Source of the DNA: Euborellia annulipes
Lineage: Eukaryota; Arthropoda; Insecta; Dermaptera; Anisolabididae
DNA length: 64,000 nt
NCBI GenBank assembly: GCA_023213315.1
Contig: JAKCPI010031750.1
Location: forward strand, 86,694-150,693
Direction: 5' to 3'
In this document: positions 31,598 to 43,368 of the stretch, piece after piece
Position numbering within the stretch: position 1 is the stretch's first letter
Layout: each line of letters begins with the position of its first letter
Notes under the pieces: generated by a model
Seen by the model: the letters and a program-made list of their open reading frames with translations, nothing else
What the model was told of the DNA's origin: nothing
Database searches by the model: none
Made by a program: the position numbers and the translations under genes

Positions 31598-31710
31598 GAA
31601 AGTAAATATATATATCGACAGGAAAAATCTGGTGTGACAAGCACAGAACACAACTTTCGAATACCTTAGGTAAGAGAAGTTGTGCGCTGTGCGACCAGTC
31701 ACACCAGGGA
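31598..31710 (+). mobile_element. Repeat C terminal hairpin
   Basis: AAATCTGGTGTGACAAGCAC, AGAACACAACTTTCG, AGAGAAGTTGTGCGCTGTGC and GACCAGTCACACCAG form the best preserved copy of the end hairpin, preceded by ATATATATATCGACAGG. Confidence 0.8.
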
Positions 31711-32907
31711 GAAGTTTAAAGATGCATAAATGTTATATAACAAAAACTTTAAACTTTACTGCTGATTTATATCTCTTGATAAATATATTATTTAAAACAA
31801 TATATTTTCCATCTGAACAATTTTACTTTAGATACTTTTCAACTCGATTGCAAATACAAACTTTTAATCAAATAAAATATCTTATTGTGGTTTGTGGTTC
31901 TCCACGAATGTATTGTGGTCTCCTTTATCGTTGAATTATAATTCTAGATGATTTAGATGGAAAGTTAATAAATGTTTTAATAATACTCTCCTTTTAACAA
32001 ACAGCACTCTAACTAATTAATTCCTGGCCTAAAAAACTAATATTAATAAAACACAATAATAAATAACAATACATTTTTGTATATTTATTTGTTGCATTTT
32101 ATTATACATTTGTAAAAGCTTTTATAAATTCCACCAAAAATACTATTAAATATATCCATCCATCCCCTTCCTTCCGTTTGAAATAAAATTAAATTATTTC
32201 ATATAAAAATGATAACGATAAAAACATATTATGAAAATATAAATTTAATTTCGGTTTTTACTGTGTGAACTTTTCTTATCATAAACTAATATTAATTTTT
32301 TTTTGTCGTTTTTCCAAAAAGTACACACTTGACGAAAATGTTTACTAAAGAAAAATTTTTTTCTTTATCTATATGCATATAAACATTTTTAATCCAAATT
32401 TTTCTTATCAAAAATAGGATATTTCAAGAAATTTAAACCAGCCTTTTTCTATAAACCATTTTTCCTCATTTTAATCTTACGTGCTAAATTGAACAATCTT
32501 TATTGCGATAATCAGATAAATTAAAAACACAAGATTACATGTTTCAATATATCTATATTATTTTTTGGACAAACATTTTTTGAAGTGTTTTAATCTTTTA
32601 AAAAAATAATATTCTCGTCAAAAACAGATATTTGATCAAGAGTTTGGATGTTCACATGATTATTATTGCTTTTCTAACAGAAGCAAATGTTATGAGACCA
32701 AATTAAATGCTCCCTTTATTGAATTCGATTGGATTTATCTTTTCAAATAACCTGTTAACAGAAAATTTTCTACTATGCTTCGATATAAAATAAAAATACT
32801 TAGAAAGGGAACTGATTAAAACAAAATATATTCCCTCAAAAGAAAAGAAAGAGTCAGCAAATATTCTTTTGCCTTTGTTGCAAAATAATTATGCTATCAG
32901 ATATTTT
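31711..32907. other. AT-rich stretch, no gene
   Basis: No long frame, no RNA motif and no repeat shared with the rest of the window. Confidence 0.4.
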
Positions 32908-33210
32908 CCCGAGTAAAAATGATTAAAAATGATCGAGGGATCCACACGCCCGCAGCAGGTCTGCATAGTGAACCTTTAGGGACACACAGGGATATACACG
33001 CCTACACCAGGGATACATACCCCGGCACCAGGGACACACACAGTAGATCGAAAGTGACCAGAAGGAAAATGTGTCCCTGGTGCGGGCGTGTGTATCCCTG
33101 TGTGTCCCTGGTGTGGGCGTGTATATTCCTGTGTGTCCCTAAAGGTTCACTATGCAAATCTGCTGCGGGTGTGTGGATCCCTCGATCATTTTTAATCATT
33201 TTTACTCGGA
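32908..33210. mobile_element. CCCGAGT palindrome, ~300 bp
   Basis: Ends CCCGAGTAAAAATGATTAAA and TTTAATCATTTTTACTCGG. Arms extend through GATCGAGGGATCCACACGCC and its complement and TGAACCTTTAGGGACACACA. The interior repeats CCTGGTGYGGGCGTGT words. Both strands have a frame starting MIKNDRGIHTPAA because the arms are complementary. Flanks are not a clean TA here, unlike the copy at 61401-61639. Confidence 0.85.
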
Positions 33211-33470
33211 TTGGCTACCAATTGGTTTGAATAAATAAAAATAGTGCCAAATGACCTAGGATATCAAAATAATAAGCTTACCCCTTATAAAATACAGATC
33301 TTCATCTATCCTCGAATTTATTCTCGCAGTGCTGGGTCAGCGGACCTCACTGTCTCCCTCCATTTCCGCCTATTCTTTTAAAATACATATAACTAGAACA
33401 AAAGATGATAGTTTGGTTGCCTAACTAAAGGCGTTCATTTTTTCATAAATTTTTTTAAAGAAATGTTTTT
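33211..33470. other. Unassigned spacer
   Basis: Moderate GC around 33315-33370; no recognisable feature. Confidence 0.35.
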
Positions 33471-33700
33471 GTTTTTTTTTTAAACATTCACACTTTTTCT
33501 CATTCACACTTACACTCACACACACACATTCACACAGTCTTTTCGGCAACTTAGGCCATTTATGACTTTTGACGATAACCGTTGTAATGAATATATCTAT
33601 TGGGGGTTCAGGCATTTCTATTTAAGCCATCTGGTATCCAAATGGCTTAAATAAAATCCTCGGACTGCCTGGGGTCCGAACCCGCGACGTTTGGAATAGG
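33471..33700 (-). mobile_element. tRNA-derived SINE
   Basis: Tail (AAACATTCACACTTTTTCTC, ACACTCACACACACACATTC), CTTTTCGGCAACTTAGGCCA, the GGTATCCAAATGGCTTAAAT block and GGGGTCCGAACCCGCGACG. Head 5' part missing. Confidence 0.82.
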
Positions 33701-35784
33701 AAAAGAAATAATTATTCAGAAAAAATATATATATACTACTACACTGTTCGATTTTTATTACTTTTTTTAGTAATGTTAAAATTTTAAATTAATTTTTTAT
33801 CTTAGGTAATTTTTTTTTTGCTTTTTTTTATTTTTGAAATTTAATTTATTATTATTAATAAAAAAACATGGATCAATTTAATGGCAATTGTTTTGGTGAA
33901 TGATTGCCACCAAAATTGCCATGTTCCTCCCCTAGTTTAAAGAACTGCCAAGGCAATTGCTTTCCTTATATCTGTAATTCGTGTGAATAGAAGCGATCGC
34001 AGGCAGTTTCCGCCTCCGTAGGTGGCACTATGAATAGACAGCCATCTTTGAATCCAAAATAGACGACGGCCATCAACGCCATCAATTGCAATTCAGACCT
34101 GGATTCGAATCCAGAGAGATTGTTTATTATTATCCCATCGGATTTCCCAAACAGAATGCCCTAAACAGCTTCAATCGTAATTCATCCTTTCAAAACCAAT
34201 AATCAACTGCTATATTTAAGAAAAAAAATCTCGTAAATGCACATTCATATATTATTTACATGGATTATATTTGAATATAAAAATGTTATTAAAAATTAAT
34301 ATTACAACTATAAAGTAAATGATTTGCAATTAGATTATTTTCTTTTTTATTCAGTCATCTAAAAGTCTACTATTTTTACGAGTTCCTTACTTTTTCTTTA
34401 ATTATAACCATAATAAAATTTTTCTAACTTTTTAATTAGGTTTCGTCCGGAAAATTAAAGAATCTTAGCTCGCTGTTTTATAAATCTAGATTAAACTTAA
34501 GTAAAAATTAATGCACTATGGAGTCTAATATTTTAAATTTATGAATTAAGAAAATATATAATTTATATTTAAAAAAGTTTAATATATTTTATATCTAATT
34601 TTTTACTTTTAATTATTATTATTTAACTTGAGACTTTTAATTTTTTTTTTCTAATCTATTTTCTTCAAATATTTATCTTGCACCAAAGTCAATGTCAAAG
34701 TTGAAGAAAAACTTTTTTTTTGAGTAGGGTGATATTTAAAAATATAAATTAAGATGAATATTTTTCCATTAAAGAAACACTTGTCGTGCCAAAGTCAATA
34801 CTTTTGTCATTTGACCCAATGTCAACACTCGGCTCTTTTCTTTGTGATCCTATCAATTTGCATTAAATCATTTTTCTATCAAAATGACTGATAACCAACC
34901 AACTTGGTTAAATTTAAATATGATCGATCACCAGCTTTTATTGTTATTATACTTTATAACATCGAATTATAATGTTAGAAAATAAATTATTTCTCTATTA
35001 AGATAAAGAAAATGCAAATTTAAAAAAATGGAGTTTGGAACTTTTCCAAAAAATTAAAAATTAATTGGCCCTTGAAATAGCAGGGAGATAGAAGCCAATG
35101 ACACCGAGAGCTGTTCCTTCGTTTCTTTGCTTTTCTCCATGATTAAAAATATATTTTTGAACTTGAAGAGCTTTCTTTATGAATATTTAATTCTCCTCTT
35201 CGAAGCATTTTCATTAAAGATCTAGATATTTTTATTATTATATTAAAAATAATTGCAATCATTTTTTACCTGAAATTACTCCAATCTCGACATTTGAAAA
35301 TTGCTTATTTATTTATTTTTTATTTCTTTTGAACATTGTAAGTAATGGAAAATATTTTTGTCATACTAATAAGGTTTGTACGCATCCCCCATTAATTAAT
35401 CCATAAATGGTTAATAAAATTAATTAAAACTTTTTGATTTTTTTTTAATTCATTCGTGAGTAAGTATGCTGGGAGTAGATGGGTCCGAGGAACAAGAGTG
35501 TCGCCGGTAGTCACTCATAACAATAAAATATTAGATACTTTTTTTTAAATTAATTTCCTTTTAAAATGTATCAAAATTTTGTGAGATAACTGTGTTGAAT
35601 GAAAATAAGTAGTAACTCCAGAGGCCATTTTAGAGTCCCATTTTCGCACCGCACTTGAGCTCTCGGGTCGATTTCTTGGAGGCGCGTATCTTATCAACAT
35701 AACCAATTCTCAAATATAAATATGATAATAATATAATTTCCTAATTTTGTCTCTAAATTTAATTTTATAAATGATTTTTAACTT
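33701..35784. other. Unique AT-rich DNA, no gene
   Basis: 33860-34110 is less AT-rich with GGCAATTG words in both orientations and a B-box-like GGATTCGAATCC near 34092, not part of a tRNA fold I can build. The rest is featureless to me. Confidence 0.4.
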
Positions 35785-36035
35785 TGCCCACCAACCATAG
35801 GTTGGGTGGCCTGGCATAGGTTCTGTGGCCTTCTTTAGGTACAATTCAGCTAAGATTACAAAGGTTGTTACATCTGTGACAATCTCAATTGAATATAACA
35901 GTTAGATTAGGTCAGTCCCTCTGCTATTCAATTGAGATTGTCACAGATGTAACCTTTGTAATCTTACCTGAATTGTACCTGAAGAAGGCCACAGAATGAG
36001 TGGCTAAAACGTTGTAAATTTTACAAATAAACCAC
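35785..36035 (+). mobile_element. Palindrome with hammerhead-like core
   Basis: Left arm (about 35821-35888: TTCTGTGGCCTTCTTTAGGT, TGACAATCTCAATTGAATA) is complementary to the right arm (35923-35997: TATTCAATTGAGATTGTCAC, AATTGTACCTGAAGAAGGCC). The spacer is about 34 bp. The right arm leads directly into the hammerhead-like motif. Confidence 0.7.
35971..36020 (+). ncRNA. Hammerhead-ribozyme-like motif, best stem I
   Basis: AATTGTAC before the core pairs with GTAAATT after it (7 bp, one bulged G). CTGAAGA is followed by GCCAC-AGAATGA-GTGGC as stem II, then TAAAACGTT. Where GAAA is expected there is AAAA, so the conserved G12 is lost and self-cleavage is unlikely. Confidence 0.5.
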
Positions 36036-37571
36036 AGTTAAGCCGAAAATCAAATTATTTTACTAATGATAACAACTGTGAAAGCCTAAACTCCAAAATA
36101 TTTATTCAATTGTTTTGAAATTTTGCACACATAAACTAGAGGTAAAGGCCAAGGACTGGTTTTGCTACTTTTGGTAATTAGGACCATTAGGGGGGAGGCA
36201 TATTTTTTTCTTACATAATCTATATATATTTTTTTTTATATATATTCAGAAACTAGACTTTCTCTCGAGTAAAATGATTATAATATGGTAAAAATCGAAC
36301 CCTTAGGAGAGGGGGGGGAGAGTAATTTTTTTTTTCTTACATAACAAAAGTGTTGCGTTAATAGTGGGTGGGCAAAGTTGTGCGCTCGGCTTAGTCTGAC
36401 CCTTTATTTATATTTGTTTTTCATTTGAGAGTTAAAATAATTTCTCATTTAAAGGAAATGTCAATTCATTAATTTATAATAATGAATTCAACCCCAAAGG
36501 ACAAAAGGGCAAATTTTAACAAGTCTGAATTTTATTTTATTTTGACAAAAAATTTGCATAAATATCTCATTAACTAAATGTTTATAATCTGTCTAAAATC
36601 ATTAAAACATGTTTGAAATTAATTTATCTGAAATATTCAGCCGTTATTTTTTGATTATCATAATATTTAGCGAAGAAATCGTACATCATATACTTAGGGT
36701 TTATTAATGTAACTTTATTATTATCACCTGCTTTAGAACTGGTTTGCTACTTTCATTTTGATTTCTAAATATTTTATATTAATTAAGAGAAAGATAAATT
36801 TCAAATCAACCCGATAAAGGAAGACATAATTTTAGGAACTCAAAAGATGTTTAGTATGTACATTCCTATAAAATTTAAATAAACAAATGTAATATTTTAG
36901 ACTAGAGATAAGATTTCTGTAATTACGAGACCGATCCGATTATATTATTCTGATTAATACAAAAGATTTTAAGAAAAATAAATAAAGAAATAAATAATAA
37001 ATCAAGAAAAAAGTTATGGTCTCCCATTGTTTTTATTATCGTGAAATCACAAATCGTTGATTTTTCTATATGGGTTTAGTTTGAAATCTAATTAACTTTG
37101 AAATGTTTTTAATCAATTAAAAAAAAATGTATTTTTCTTAAAATCTTCTTTTAACAAAACTTTGTAATACTAGTAATTAGAAAATTATTTATTAAATTTT
37201 TTTCATTGGTTTTGTAATAAATACCTAGAATTTTACATACATTAAGCGATATAATTTGCATGATACAAGAGATGCGGGTCTTTAAAATAAAAAAAAATAA
37301 AATAAAATAAGTCAACTAAGGCGTACATGTTTAGAATAATAGGTAAAAATCAACACACACGTGTTACGTAATTTGAACTTCATTTATTGGTGGAAAATTT
37401 TGAGAATGCAAATTGAATTGAATTTTTAATACTTGTAATAATTTCGTAATATAAAATTAAAATAAGTATGATGAAAACCCTTGGCTCACAGCAGAGCTAA
37501 AGTTTTTCCTTCATAATGTGTTATTGATCAACAAATCTGTCCATATTGATTATAATATTAAATCCTCAACA
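36036..37571. other. AT-rich stretch, no gene
   Basis: Purine/G-run near 36310-36325 and A/T homopolymers; no repeat or coding evidence. Confidence 0.4.
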
Positions 37572-37848
37572 GGCCTACGGGCTTGGTCTAGTTGGAAGCG
37601 TGCCTAGCTTCTATACCGAACGTCGCGGGTTCGGACCCCAGGCAATTCGATGATTTTATTTAAGCCATTTAGATACCAAATGGCTTAAATAAGAATGAGC
37701 CTGGACCCCCAATAGATAGATATATTAAAACATACGAGTATCTTTTAAAGTTTTAAATGGCCTAAGTTGCCGAAAAGACTGTGTGAATGTGTGTGTGCGT
37801 GTGAATTGAGTGTGAATGAGAAAAAAGTGTGAGTGTTAAAAAAAAAAT
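37572..37848 (+). mobile_element. tRNA-derived SINE, near full length
   Basis: Order from 5': tRNA-like head (CGGGCTTGGTCTAGTTGG as A box; GCGGGTTCGGACCCCAGG as B box), GATGATTTTATTTAAGCC, palindromic ATTTAGATACCAAAT, CCTGGACCCCC, AAATGGCCTAAGTTGCCGAA, TG-rich tail, AAAAAAGTGTGAGTGTT and poly-A. About 277 bp. RNA polymerase III internal promoter expected from the A and B boxes. No reading frame. Confidence 0.85.
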
Positions 37849-37974
37849 TATCAATCTACCATCGCGGACTAAAGATCTTAAAATTATTCAAATCCCTCAG
37901 CGCTAATTATAAATGGTGAAAAATCTGGAATCAAAAAAAAAATTCTAAACCACTAACTCCATGTCGTTTTCACT

Positions 37975-38400
37975 TGAGGAAATTCACGTCGAATACAGCC
38001 TCTGCACCTGGAGTCCGATTTTTTTTTTTTTACCAGCCAATTAGTGTGAGTGATTTTCCAATCAGTCTACGCGCTGTTGCCAAATGGCCAAGAGCCACGC
38101 GCTCTCGCCCCCGCCTAGAATCAAAGGCACGCGCCTAACCCACCCCGGCGACCACACAAATACACACACCAATACATGACAGGTGTTGTGCTGCGGGGGC
38201 AGGTGTGCAGCTACGAATCTCGACAAGGGCACCAGCTGCCGCTGTGATTTTATTCACTCTGCAACATACAAGAGAGAGAGGCTGGGATGCATGCCTCTGG
38301 ACAGGAAATTTTGTCGATCCCCCCCTTCTCTCTATAGGGAGTTCCGAAACACTACACCTTGATCTCACTACTGGTTTCTCTCATTAACAAAAGCCTATTC
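37975..38400. promoter_or_regulatory. CpG-rich, GC-rich island; possible promoter
   Basis: Against the AT-rich background, 38060-38240 has many CpG (CACGCGCTCTCGCCCCCGCC; GGCACGCGCC). A CCAATCAG box lies at about 38059, GAGAGAGAG at 38272 and a TTTATTCACTCTGCAAC stretch at 38250. No recurrence elsewhere in the window. Overlapping 60-77 codon frames on both strands are unremarkable. A 5' exon or regulatory island is plausible but unproven. Confidence 0.35.
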
Positions 38401-38690
38401 ACTAATTTCCTGTAGTTTTTCCTAGCTTTGATTGGTCTCCATTCATCAGAGTTCATTATCTATCTTGTTCATCAGAACGCATACCAGTAAATTAATGTTT
38501 TAACTTAAACGAAATCATGTGAATTATTTAAATAAAAATGATAGCAATCTATGTAAATAAAATTAAAATTTTCTCTATTAATTGATTCTTACATTAGACA
38601 CACCAATGTTTTGACTTAGCAGTGGTTAATTATTATCATTTTAATTGGAATACGTTTATACCATTATTGAATACATTTACTTGAAATTTG

Positions 38691-38880
38691 TATTCTTTAT
38701 TATGGCTTAAATGCCTGGACCCCTAATATGTGTATATTATCAATAACGGATATCGTTTAAAGTCTTAAATGGCCTGAGTTGCCGAAAAGACCGTGTGAAT
38801 GTGTGTGTGAGTGTGAGTGTGAATGAGAAAAAAGTGTGAATGTTTAAATAAATAAAAAAAAAAAAAAGTATTCTTTATTA
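38691..38880 (+). mobile_element. 5'-truncated SINE with 12-bp TSD
   Basis: TATTCTTTATTA occurs at 38691-38702 and again at 38869-38880. Between them is the 3' half of the SINE, from TGGCTTAAATGCCTGGACCC through the TG-rich tail to AAATAAATAAAAA. Truncation, A tail and variable-length duplication point to LINE-machinery retrotransposition. Confidence 0.9.
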
Positions 38881-41867
38881 TTACTGTATTTTATTTCATT
38901 AGGTAGCCAATTATTATATTAAATAAAATTCTTGAACTATTATTATTTTAATAATAAGTAAAATTCAAAATTAATCTCACTCTTTAAAAACTAAAGTTTT
39001 TTTTATAAACAAAAACCAACCATCATAAAATTCCATTTAGATTTTACTTTGATAAAATAGAGAGCTACTTTTACCCAATCTAAAAAGTTTTAATGATTTT
39101 GATTTAACTTTTCAACTTCATTTTAATAACCTATCATCTTTTAAAAAAAAATGATCTTAAAAGTAAGGACCGTCTATTATACTTGTTTTTTTTCTTCCCT
39201 CTAATAAATAAGTGCCATTATTAAAAAAAAAAAACTTATTAAAAATTTATTTTTATACTATACACTATAGGTTTCTAAAATAATAAAAATATTGAGGAAA
39301 ATTTGACAGAATCAAAAGACCGAGGATTGCAAATTATTAAGAATTTTCATATCTTTTTTTACCAACTACATCATGCCCGAGGGCTTTTCATATCTTAAAA
39401 TCGAAAAAAAAAATACGTTTTTTTTGTCACGTCAAAAGACTTGTCATTATTGTCGAAAAATTATTTGTCTCTTCATTATTGTCGTAATTTACCTCTTTAC
39501 TATGAGCTACAATCTTCTTTTTTCATATAATAATATGTGGTGTACATAAATTCGTTTGTATTTCGCTACTAGTGGTTTAACTGTTAGTAGCCAAATTGAC
39601 CAATTCATTAATGAATTTTTCAATTAAATATATTGCCAGAGTTCCTCCAAAGCGGGATTAATTTTTTAAGTAGCCTATTATAGTACAAACAACTCGCTCA
39701 TAGACTACTCTGGAGCAATTAATCAAAAAATCCATTTGAGTTGGACATATGGGTTGCCTACCTACCAGGAAGCAAAAAAAAAACTAAAACAAATCTTTGA
39801 TATTTTGCCAATTATAGTGGCAACAATCAATCTAGTTTATTCTAAGCCTAAAAATATAATATCTATTCCTAGTTATACAGTATTTACGTAATATTCTTTA
39901 ACGCAGCTTTATATATAGCGTTATCTTTTAAACAAAGTTTTTCTTTTTTCATTCCATTGATTCCAATTCCATAAATATTTGCCTGTTTAAGGTGAAATGA
40001 ACGCTTAGAAAATAGCTAAATAAAAAATCTTTCTAAACAAAGTAAATTTTCCTTTGAAAGGGCCACCAAATGTTTCTATTTTATATAAACAAAAAGGTTT
40101 TTTTTTTTACTATTTTCCGAGATTTATCTATTTGAATCAGATATTAATATTATTTATTTATTTATTATACACAAAATTATTACAGGGGTTGTTTTGGCTA
40201 ATTCTTCTATTGATATTATCTTACATATTTGTATACAATAATTACTAGTATTTAGTATTTATTTATAGATTTGATCTTTATCAGACCGTCTGTCCGCCTT
40301 GGGAATCAGATATTAGTATTTAAAACGTCTCGATACTTTTTTGGACTTAACTAAGTCATAGAAATAATATATAAGCTCATATAATAACAAAGCTGTGAGT
40401 TTTATTTAATGGCGTAGCCATTTTTTTTTTTTTTATTATTTAAATAAAAAATTCAATTAAATATTTTAAAAAAATTTTTCAAAAGGGTTATCAGTAAAAA
40501 TTAGCTTAGATATTGTCAGTCATTTAATAATTAAGCTTAATACTTACAAAATTAGTATGTAATGGTGTGTAAATAATAATGGAAAGAAAAAAAATAAAAA
40601 CAAAAATTTTTCTCTTTCATTTGGTCTACTTTTTTTTTCTTCATCGTTGGATGTTATGTTACTCTTCTCAAAGTTAATGACCTGATACTAACCTTCGTTA
40701 TAACCTTTAATTAATACAGAGTGATACAGAATATAATGTGCTATAGATTTTCCGTTAGAGGGTAATATAATAATATATGACTATCATAAAGCCTGTTATA
40801 ACAAACAAGAGACATTAAGATTAAGAGGTGACGTTAAATTAAATACCTCATTTCTTAGGCTTTATCCATGAAATAAGGAACAAAAATAATTTACAGAGTT
40901 TTATAAATTATTTTCAAAGGAACAGATTTAATCAACCGAAGTTCCGGAACACCTGGCTAACGTTTTTTTCCTCATATTTTTTTTTTTATAGAAAAATAAA
41001 AAAAAAAATCTAGTGCTTCTCTTACGGGGGCGAAGTGTTTAGCCTAGGTGATTAAATAACCTTAATCCTGACTTGAAGTCGGCTTATTTACCATAATAAT
41101 TATTTATTATTCTCTTTTCCGAAATCCATTTATTATAGGTATATTTTTACCAAAATTTTTATAACTTTTTTTTCCATCTCCTGGAGAATTTGTTTAGTGT
41201 TATTGAACCAACATAATAAGCCTTTTAAATAAATTTCAACTCATAACCTATGACGGGTAGTCAGAGGAAGAATAAAAAAAAACTCATTAATTTAAGAAAA
41301 TTTTCTTAAAAAAAATTAGCTCCTACTTATTAACAAAACAATTTTTTATTTAACTTTAATAAATTTAAAATTTATTTATAATTCTTTAAAACTGTTACCT
41401 TGACCTTAAGTGAAAAATCTGGCATGTGAACATATAATAAATCTTTGGATAGGTTACCTAGTTGAAAAAAATGTAGAGTATACGTATTATATAATATAAA
41501 ATTGAAGAAAAATAATTATCCTGATATAAAAATATATATATATTATCAACTTAATTTTATATACCGTTTCGTTATATGCTAATTTATTCAAATTGTTTCA
41601 TTAAGCGATTTCTATGTCTGCTGTCAAAGAAAATCAAAATTTTTATTAGCTCTGATTTCGAACCATGCTATTTTTCATTATAATTGAATAATTATTTAAA
41701 TTTTCATATTAAAATTGAAATATAACTAGACGACCGAATAATATCAATATTATTCATGTAAACTAAAAAACTATAACTTAGCTTTCAATCTTAGGTCATA
41801 AATTTGGTTTTCGTCTAAATAAAATAATTGATTTTTACTGAAAACGGTGGATGCAACTGTAAATAGA
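38881..41867. other. AT-rich stretch, no gene
   Basis: About 3 kb with no repeat family of the window, no coding segment and no RNA signal that I can support. The 64-codon frame at 40054 is hydrophobic by AT-rich codon bias only. Confidence 0.4.
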
Positions 41868-41996
41868 ACTATAAGATTGATTCATAATTATCTGCTGTTT
41901 TTATTGGAGACCTTTTGGTTGACAAAAATTAACCTTTCATTACTTTTTTACTTTTTTTTATTAATTAAACGGCGGATAATTATGAATCAATCTAAT
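41868..41996. repeat. Inverted repeat, 19-bp perfect arms
   Basis: AGATTGATTCATAATTATC at about 41874-41892 and GATAATTATGAATCAATCT at about 41975-41993, extended imperfectly outward. Spacer about 80 bp, T-rich. Confidence 0.7.
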
Positions 41997-42104
41997 ATAG
42001 GCCTAATATTAAAACACTACCTACTGTCTTAAGTAGCTGATTTTTTGGACAAATTCAGTTTAAATCAACTCCAAGTGTCAATAAAAAAAAAAAAAAAAAC
42101 TATA

Positions 42105-42602
42105 ATACTTGTATGGGAAAATATTTATATTTTGTTACCATGGCAACCATTTCTCCCATCCTTCCTATGAAGTACAAGAGTAAAGTGGTCTTCAGAAGAT
42201 TTCAATGGCAAAATGAAAGCATCTAAAAAATAATTGATTTTTGAATTTTAATCAAAATCGTTGGAGCGAATTTTGAAAAAATTGAAAAAAAAAAAAAAAA
42301 ATGAAAAACTACGCCAGTAAAGTACTAGTACTTTTTGACCGATTTTGATTAAAAGCTTATTTTCACGCTCCAGGGGGTGTCTAACTTAAACATCAAATTT
42401 CAACCTCCTAGCTTAATTCCTTCATGCTTAAAATTGAACACACACCCACAGACAGACCATGTCACGAAAACCACTTTTTTGGACTCAGGGGATCTCAAAA
42501 CGTATATATCCATCAAAATCTTGACATCGAATTTTTGACATGAAACCACTACGTAATTTCTCTCTATATATTAGCATATATAGTGGTAAGAGAAAGTAAA
42601 AA
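42105..42602 (-). mobile_element. Repeat C copy, minus strand
   Basis: ATTTATATTTTGTTACCATG, TTCCTATGAAGTACAAGAG, AGTAAAGTACTAGTACTTTT, GCTCCAGGGGGTGTCTAAC, CTCAGGGGATCTCAAAACG and GTAAGAGAAAGTAAAAAA in order. The hairpin end is missing. Confidence 0.8.
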
Positions 42603-42699
42603 AATTCATAAACATCTTTTTTGTAAGTTAAATATTTCAAAATTCTTATTATCTTTAATATTATTCAACTATTAACATATTTTCTCTTTTTTTTTTTAG
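42603..42699 (+). other. Strong 3' splice site tract
   Basis: Branch-point-like CTATTAAC (about 42669-42676) is followed by a 17-nt pyrimidine run and AG at 42698-42699. This is one of the cleanest acceptor arrangements in the window and directly precedes the candidate microexon. Confidence 0.5.
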
Positions 42700-42744
42700 T
42701 GTTGACAACCGCATCGGCAGGCAACAGTAACAGCTCTTCATCTT
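42700..42744 (+). CDS. Candidate 45-nt internal microexon, Ser/Asn-rich
   Basis: Bounded by a branch point plus long polypyrimidine tract and AG (42698-42699) and by GTAAGT (42745-42750), a perfect U1-type donor. Only one of the three frames is open: after two leading bases it reads LTTASAGNSNSSSS with one base left over. The length is a multiple of three and intron phases match, so it could be skipped or included without frame change. Its base composition is clearly less AT-rich than the flanks. No neighbouring exon is recognisable, so the gene is unknown; it would be a low-complexity linker piece of some larger protein. It may also be a chance splice-site pair. Confidence 0.4.
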
Positions 42745-43294
42745 GTAAGTAGCTCTCCCCACTTATCCACTTAAACTTGAAGAAACACCCTGTACCTGAG
42801 TTCGGACAAGGTTTCGGTGATTCTTAAGCAGATGTGCATTCCGTCGGTGGGTCCCGCTAACCAGCTTAGTTCATTTATCAGGGCATTCGTGTCAGGGACA
42901 GGGATTCAAAAAGAAAAAAAAAACAGATCCGTATTTGGAATTCGAATGGATTGCTTTATTATCATATAAACCAGCTTAAAACCTGAAAACCTTGGTGGAA
43001 AAAAATTTAACAAACCAATAAATAGATAAATGCATGAACGTTTGTTTTTTGTTTTAATTTGCATGTGGACTTGAATTCCAATAAATTTTTCTACTGTTTT
43101 CTCTTTTAATCTTTTATTTATTATAGGCATCATAGAAAGATTTAGTAATTAAAAGTGACTTATGTCTAAATGTATTCCAAAAAAATTTAAATAAAACAAT
43201 TCAAACTTTTAGGCACATTTTTTTAAAATTAATTATAAACTCTTGAAAACTGTTTTAGTTTAATTATTTTGACTTAATGTTCTGGTGTGAAGAG
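42745..43294 (+). other. Unique GC-richer segment, then AT-rich spacer
   Basis: 42750-42905 has about balanced composition (CACCCTGTACCTGAGTTCGG; CCGTCGGTGGGTCCCGC) right after the donor site and is not repeated in the window. It could hold intronic regulatory sequence. The rest is AT-rich. Confidence 0.35.
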
Positions 43295-43368
43295 TGAAAG
43301 TCTTAAATGGCCTGAGTTGCCGAAAAGAATGTGTGAATGAGAAAAAAAAGTGTGAGTGTTTTTTTTTT
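43295..43368 (+). mobile_element. SINE 3' tail fragment
   Basis: AAGTCTTAAATGGCCTGAGT, TGCCGAAAAGA, GTGTGAATGAGAAAAAAAAG and GTGTGAGTG; ends in T-run instead of A-run. Confidence 0.7.

Noticed and set aside
32919..33230. 103-codon frame and its antisense 65-codon partner with identical starts
   Set aside because: Identical N termini arise because the DNA is a palindrome; both are repeat-derived.
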